From NCBI GenBank assembly GCA_001778285.1, contig MFGL01000041.1, positions 17,333 through 22,976 of the forward strand: a DNA stretch of 5,644 nt. The letters run 5' to 3'. The DNA is from Candidatus Falkowbacteria bacterium RIFOXYC2_FULL_47_12. Lineage in GTDB: Bacteria; Patescibacteriota; Patescibacteriia; Patescibacteriales; XYC2-FULL-47-12. Positions 4,724-5,644 of this stretch are shown here, in pieces; within the stretch, counting starts at the first letter, position 1, and the number at the start of each line of letters is the position of its first letter. The notes beneath the pieces were generated by a model. It was not told the DNA's origin. It worked only from the letters and a program-made list of their open reading frames with translations, and ran no database searches. The translations under genes were made by a program, and so were the position numbers.

Positions 4724-5644
4724 GCCTGGACAAGCCCAACAACTAATCCGCCGGACGGTAATGTTAATGCTTTGATTTTTAACGGCGACAGCAGCGTTTA
4801 TTTAGGCAGCAGTGTTGTCAGCCAATTTTTGACGCTGAAAGAAGATGCCGGTTATCCGACTAAATTTTATTTTGATTCAAAGAAAGGGGTGCAGGTTAGG
4901 TTAGACAGCGATAATAACGACGCTAATTCCGCTTTTACCGTCAATAACGGGTTAAACGCCGAGATATTCAAAGTAGACGAGGTCGGGCTGGTGACCGTAA
5001 TCAATAAAATCACCGGCTTATTAACCCCAACTGCCGCCACCGACGCCGCCACCAAAGCCTATGTGGACGCGGCCGTAGGAGCGGCCGGAGGCGGAGACGC
5101 GACGCTCGCGAATCAGGAATCTATGATGGGCACAGGGTTTGTCAAAGACACGGATTCATTAAAAAATATCAGAGCTAATTTAGCCGCTCTTGCTACTTCC
5201 ATCAGCAGTGAGCATGGCCAGATTCTTAGCGAATTGCAAAAGTTAGTAGGATATGCCTCTATATTAACATATTCAGGGGCAACCCACACTGGCAATGATT
5301 GCTTGGCACAGCCCGGAGGAAGTATTTATTCATCCCCGTCGGGAACTTTGTGTAAAATTACCGGGACAAATGTTTCATGTTCAAGCGGCTGGACGCAGGC
5401 GGGTAATTGGCAGACATATAGCGTAATTGGATGGGGAGATAGCAATGGAGATGATTGTGGTCGTTACGCAGACTCAGGTCCGGTATCTTTTGCGGATGCA
5501 GTAGCTAATAACTATGAGCAGGGGTCTTACTTTGGCGCGGCCAGCTGGGGGCTAACATCATGCAGTAACTGGGGTTGCACATCCTATTGGTGCGTTGATG
5601 TTCCTTCTGTTCCTGATGGCAGTTACGGCTCTTATACAGATTAT
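4631..5644 (+). CDS. Secreted modular protein with signal peptide, DAATKAYVDAA segment and Cys/Trp-rich C-terminal part; 3' truncated
   Basis: An open frame of 338 codons runs from the ATG at 4631 to the right edge without a stop, so the C-terminus is missing. An in-frame TAG at 4607-4609 fixes 4631 as the first ATG; no Shine-Dalgarno sequence is visible. Residues 1-31 form a signal peptide. The mature start AWTSPTTNPPDGNVNA is a degenerate form of the 'W..P...PP.GNV.AP' segment that I recall from exported Patescibacteria proteins. Residues about 45-130 look beta-rich (FYFDSKKGVQVRLDSDNND, NNGLNAEIFKVDEVG). LTPTAATDAATKAYVDAAVG (131-150) resembles segments of phage tail fibres and shufflon-type pilus tips. 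A Gly/Ala linker leads to a probable helix (about 157-207). The rest has seven cysteines (224, 241, 250, 276, 311, 316, 321) and six tryptophans, and may be disulfide-stabilised. A surface or pilus-associated adhesin is plausible but unproven; no enzyme motif is seen. Base composition shifts sharply near codon 160. Confidence 0.87.
   Translation, partial: MLAKFTKFTIFILALAVLSTAGAFVIQTAFAAWTSPTTNPPDGNVNALIFNGDSSVYLGSSVVSQFLTLKEDAGYPTKFYFDSKKGVQVRLDSDNNDANSAFTVNNGLNAEIFKVDEVGLVTVINKITGLLTPTAATDAATKAYVDAAVGAAGGGDATLANQESMMGTGFVKDTDSLKNIRANLAALATSISSEHGQILSELQKLVGYASILTYSGATHTGNDCLAQPGGSIYSSPSGTLCKITGTNVSCSSGWTQAGNWQTYSVIGWGDSNGDDCGRYADSGPVSFADAVANNYEQGSYFGAASWGLTSCSNWGCTSYWCVDVPSVPDGSYGSYTDY

Noticed and set aside
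5111..5644. Variable region of a diversity-generating retroelement target
   Set aside because: No template repeat or reverse transcriptase is visible, and the C-terminus is cut off, so there is nothing to support it beyond the modular architecture.

Overview
The window looks like a chromosomal segment of a Candidate Phyla Radiation (Patescibacteria, probably Parcubacteria-like) bacterium. Three things suggest this. The conjugative-type coupling ATPase has the sequence style common in that group. The CTP synthase is divergent from the usual bacterial form. The last gene encodes a secreted protein with a 'PP.GNV' segment after the signal peptide and a later 'DAATKAYVDAA' segment, a combination I associate with exported proteins of these genomes. 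The taxonomic call is inference: there is no rRNA or other marker here. All recognised genes are on the + strand and tightly packed. Strong Shine-Dalgarno sequences are largely absent.

Layout: (1) 1-1121, the C-terminal part of a VirD4/TraG/TraD-type coupling ATPase, cut by the left edge. (2) 1142-2443, a membrane-anchored S41 carboxy-terminal processing protease (CtpA/Prc type) with a PDZ domain and intact catalytic residues. (3) 2452-4113, a full-length CTP synthase (pyrG) starting 8 bases after the protease stop. (4) A 43-base gap carrying a good extended -10 promoter (TGGTATAAT). (5) 4157-4600, a small, highly charged protein built from 11-, 18- and 7-residue tandem repeats. (6) A short candidate hairpin terminator. 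(7) 4631-5644, a secreted modular protein that runs off the right edge, with a signal peptide, a beta-rich/tail-fibre-like middle, a short helical linker and a Cys/Trp/Gly-rich C-terminal part.

The first three genes have gaps of 20 and 8 bases and could be one transcript, although a weak extended -10 look-alike lies just before the protease. Their functions (DNA transfer or secretion, envelope proteolysis, pyrimidine nucleotide synthesis) do not form an obvious pathway. The last two genes appear to be separate accessory units. The most interesting material is the repeat-built small protein, the secreted mosaic protein with its sharp base-composition change, and the CTP synthase substitutions at the expected CTP feedback site and glutaminase signature. 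I do not see a convincing complete novel multi-gene system in this window.
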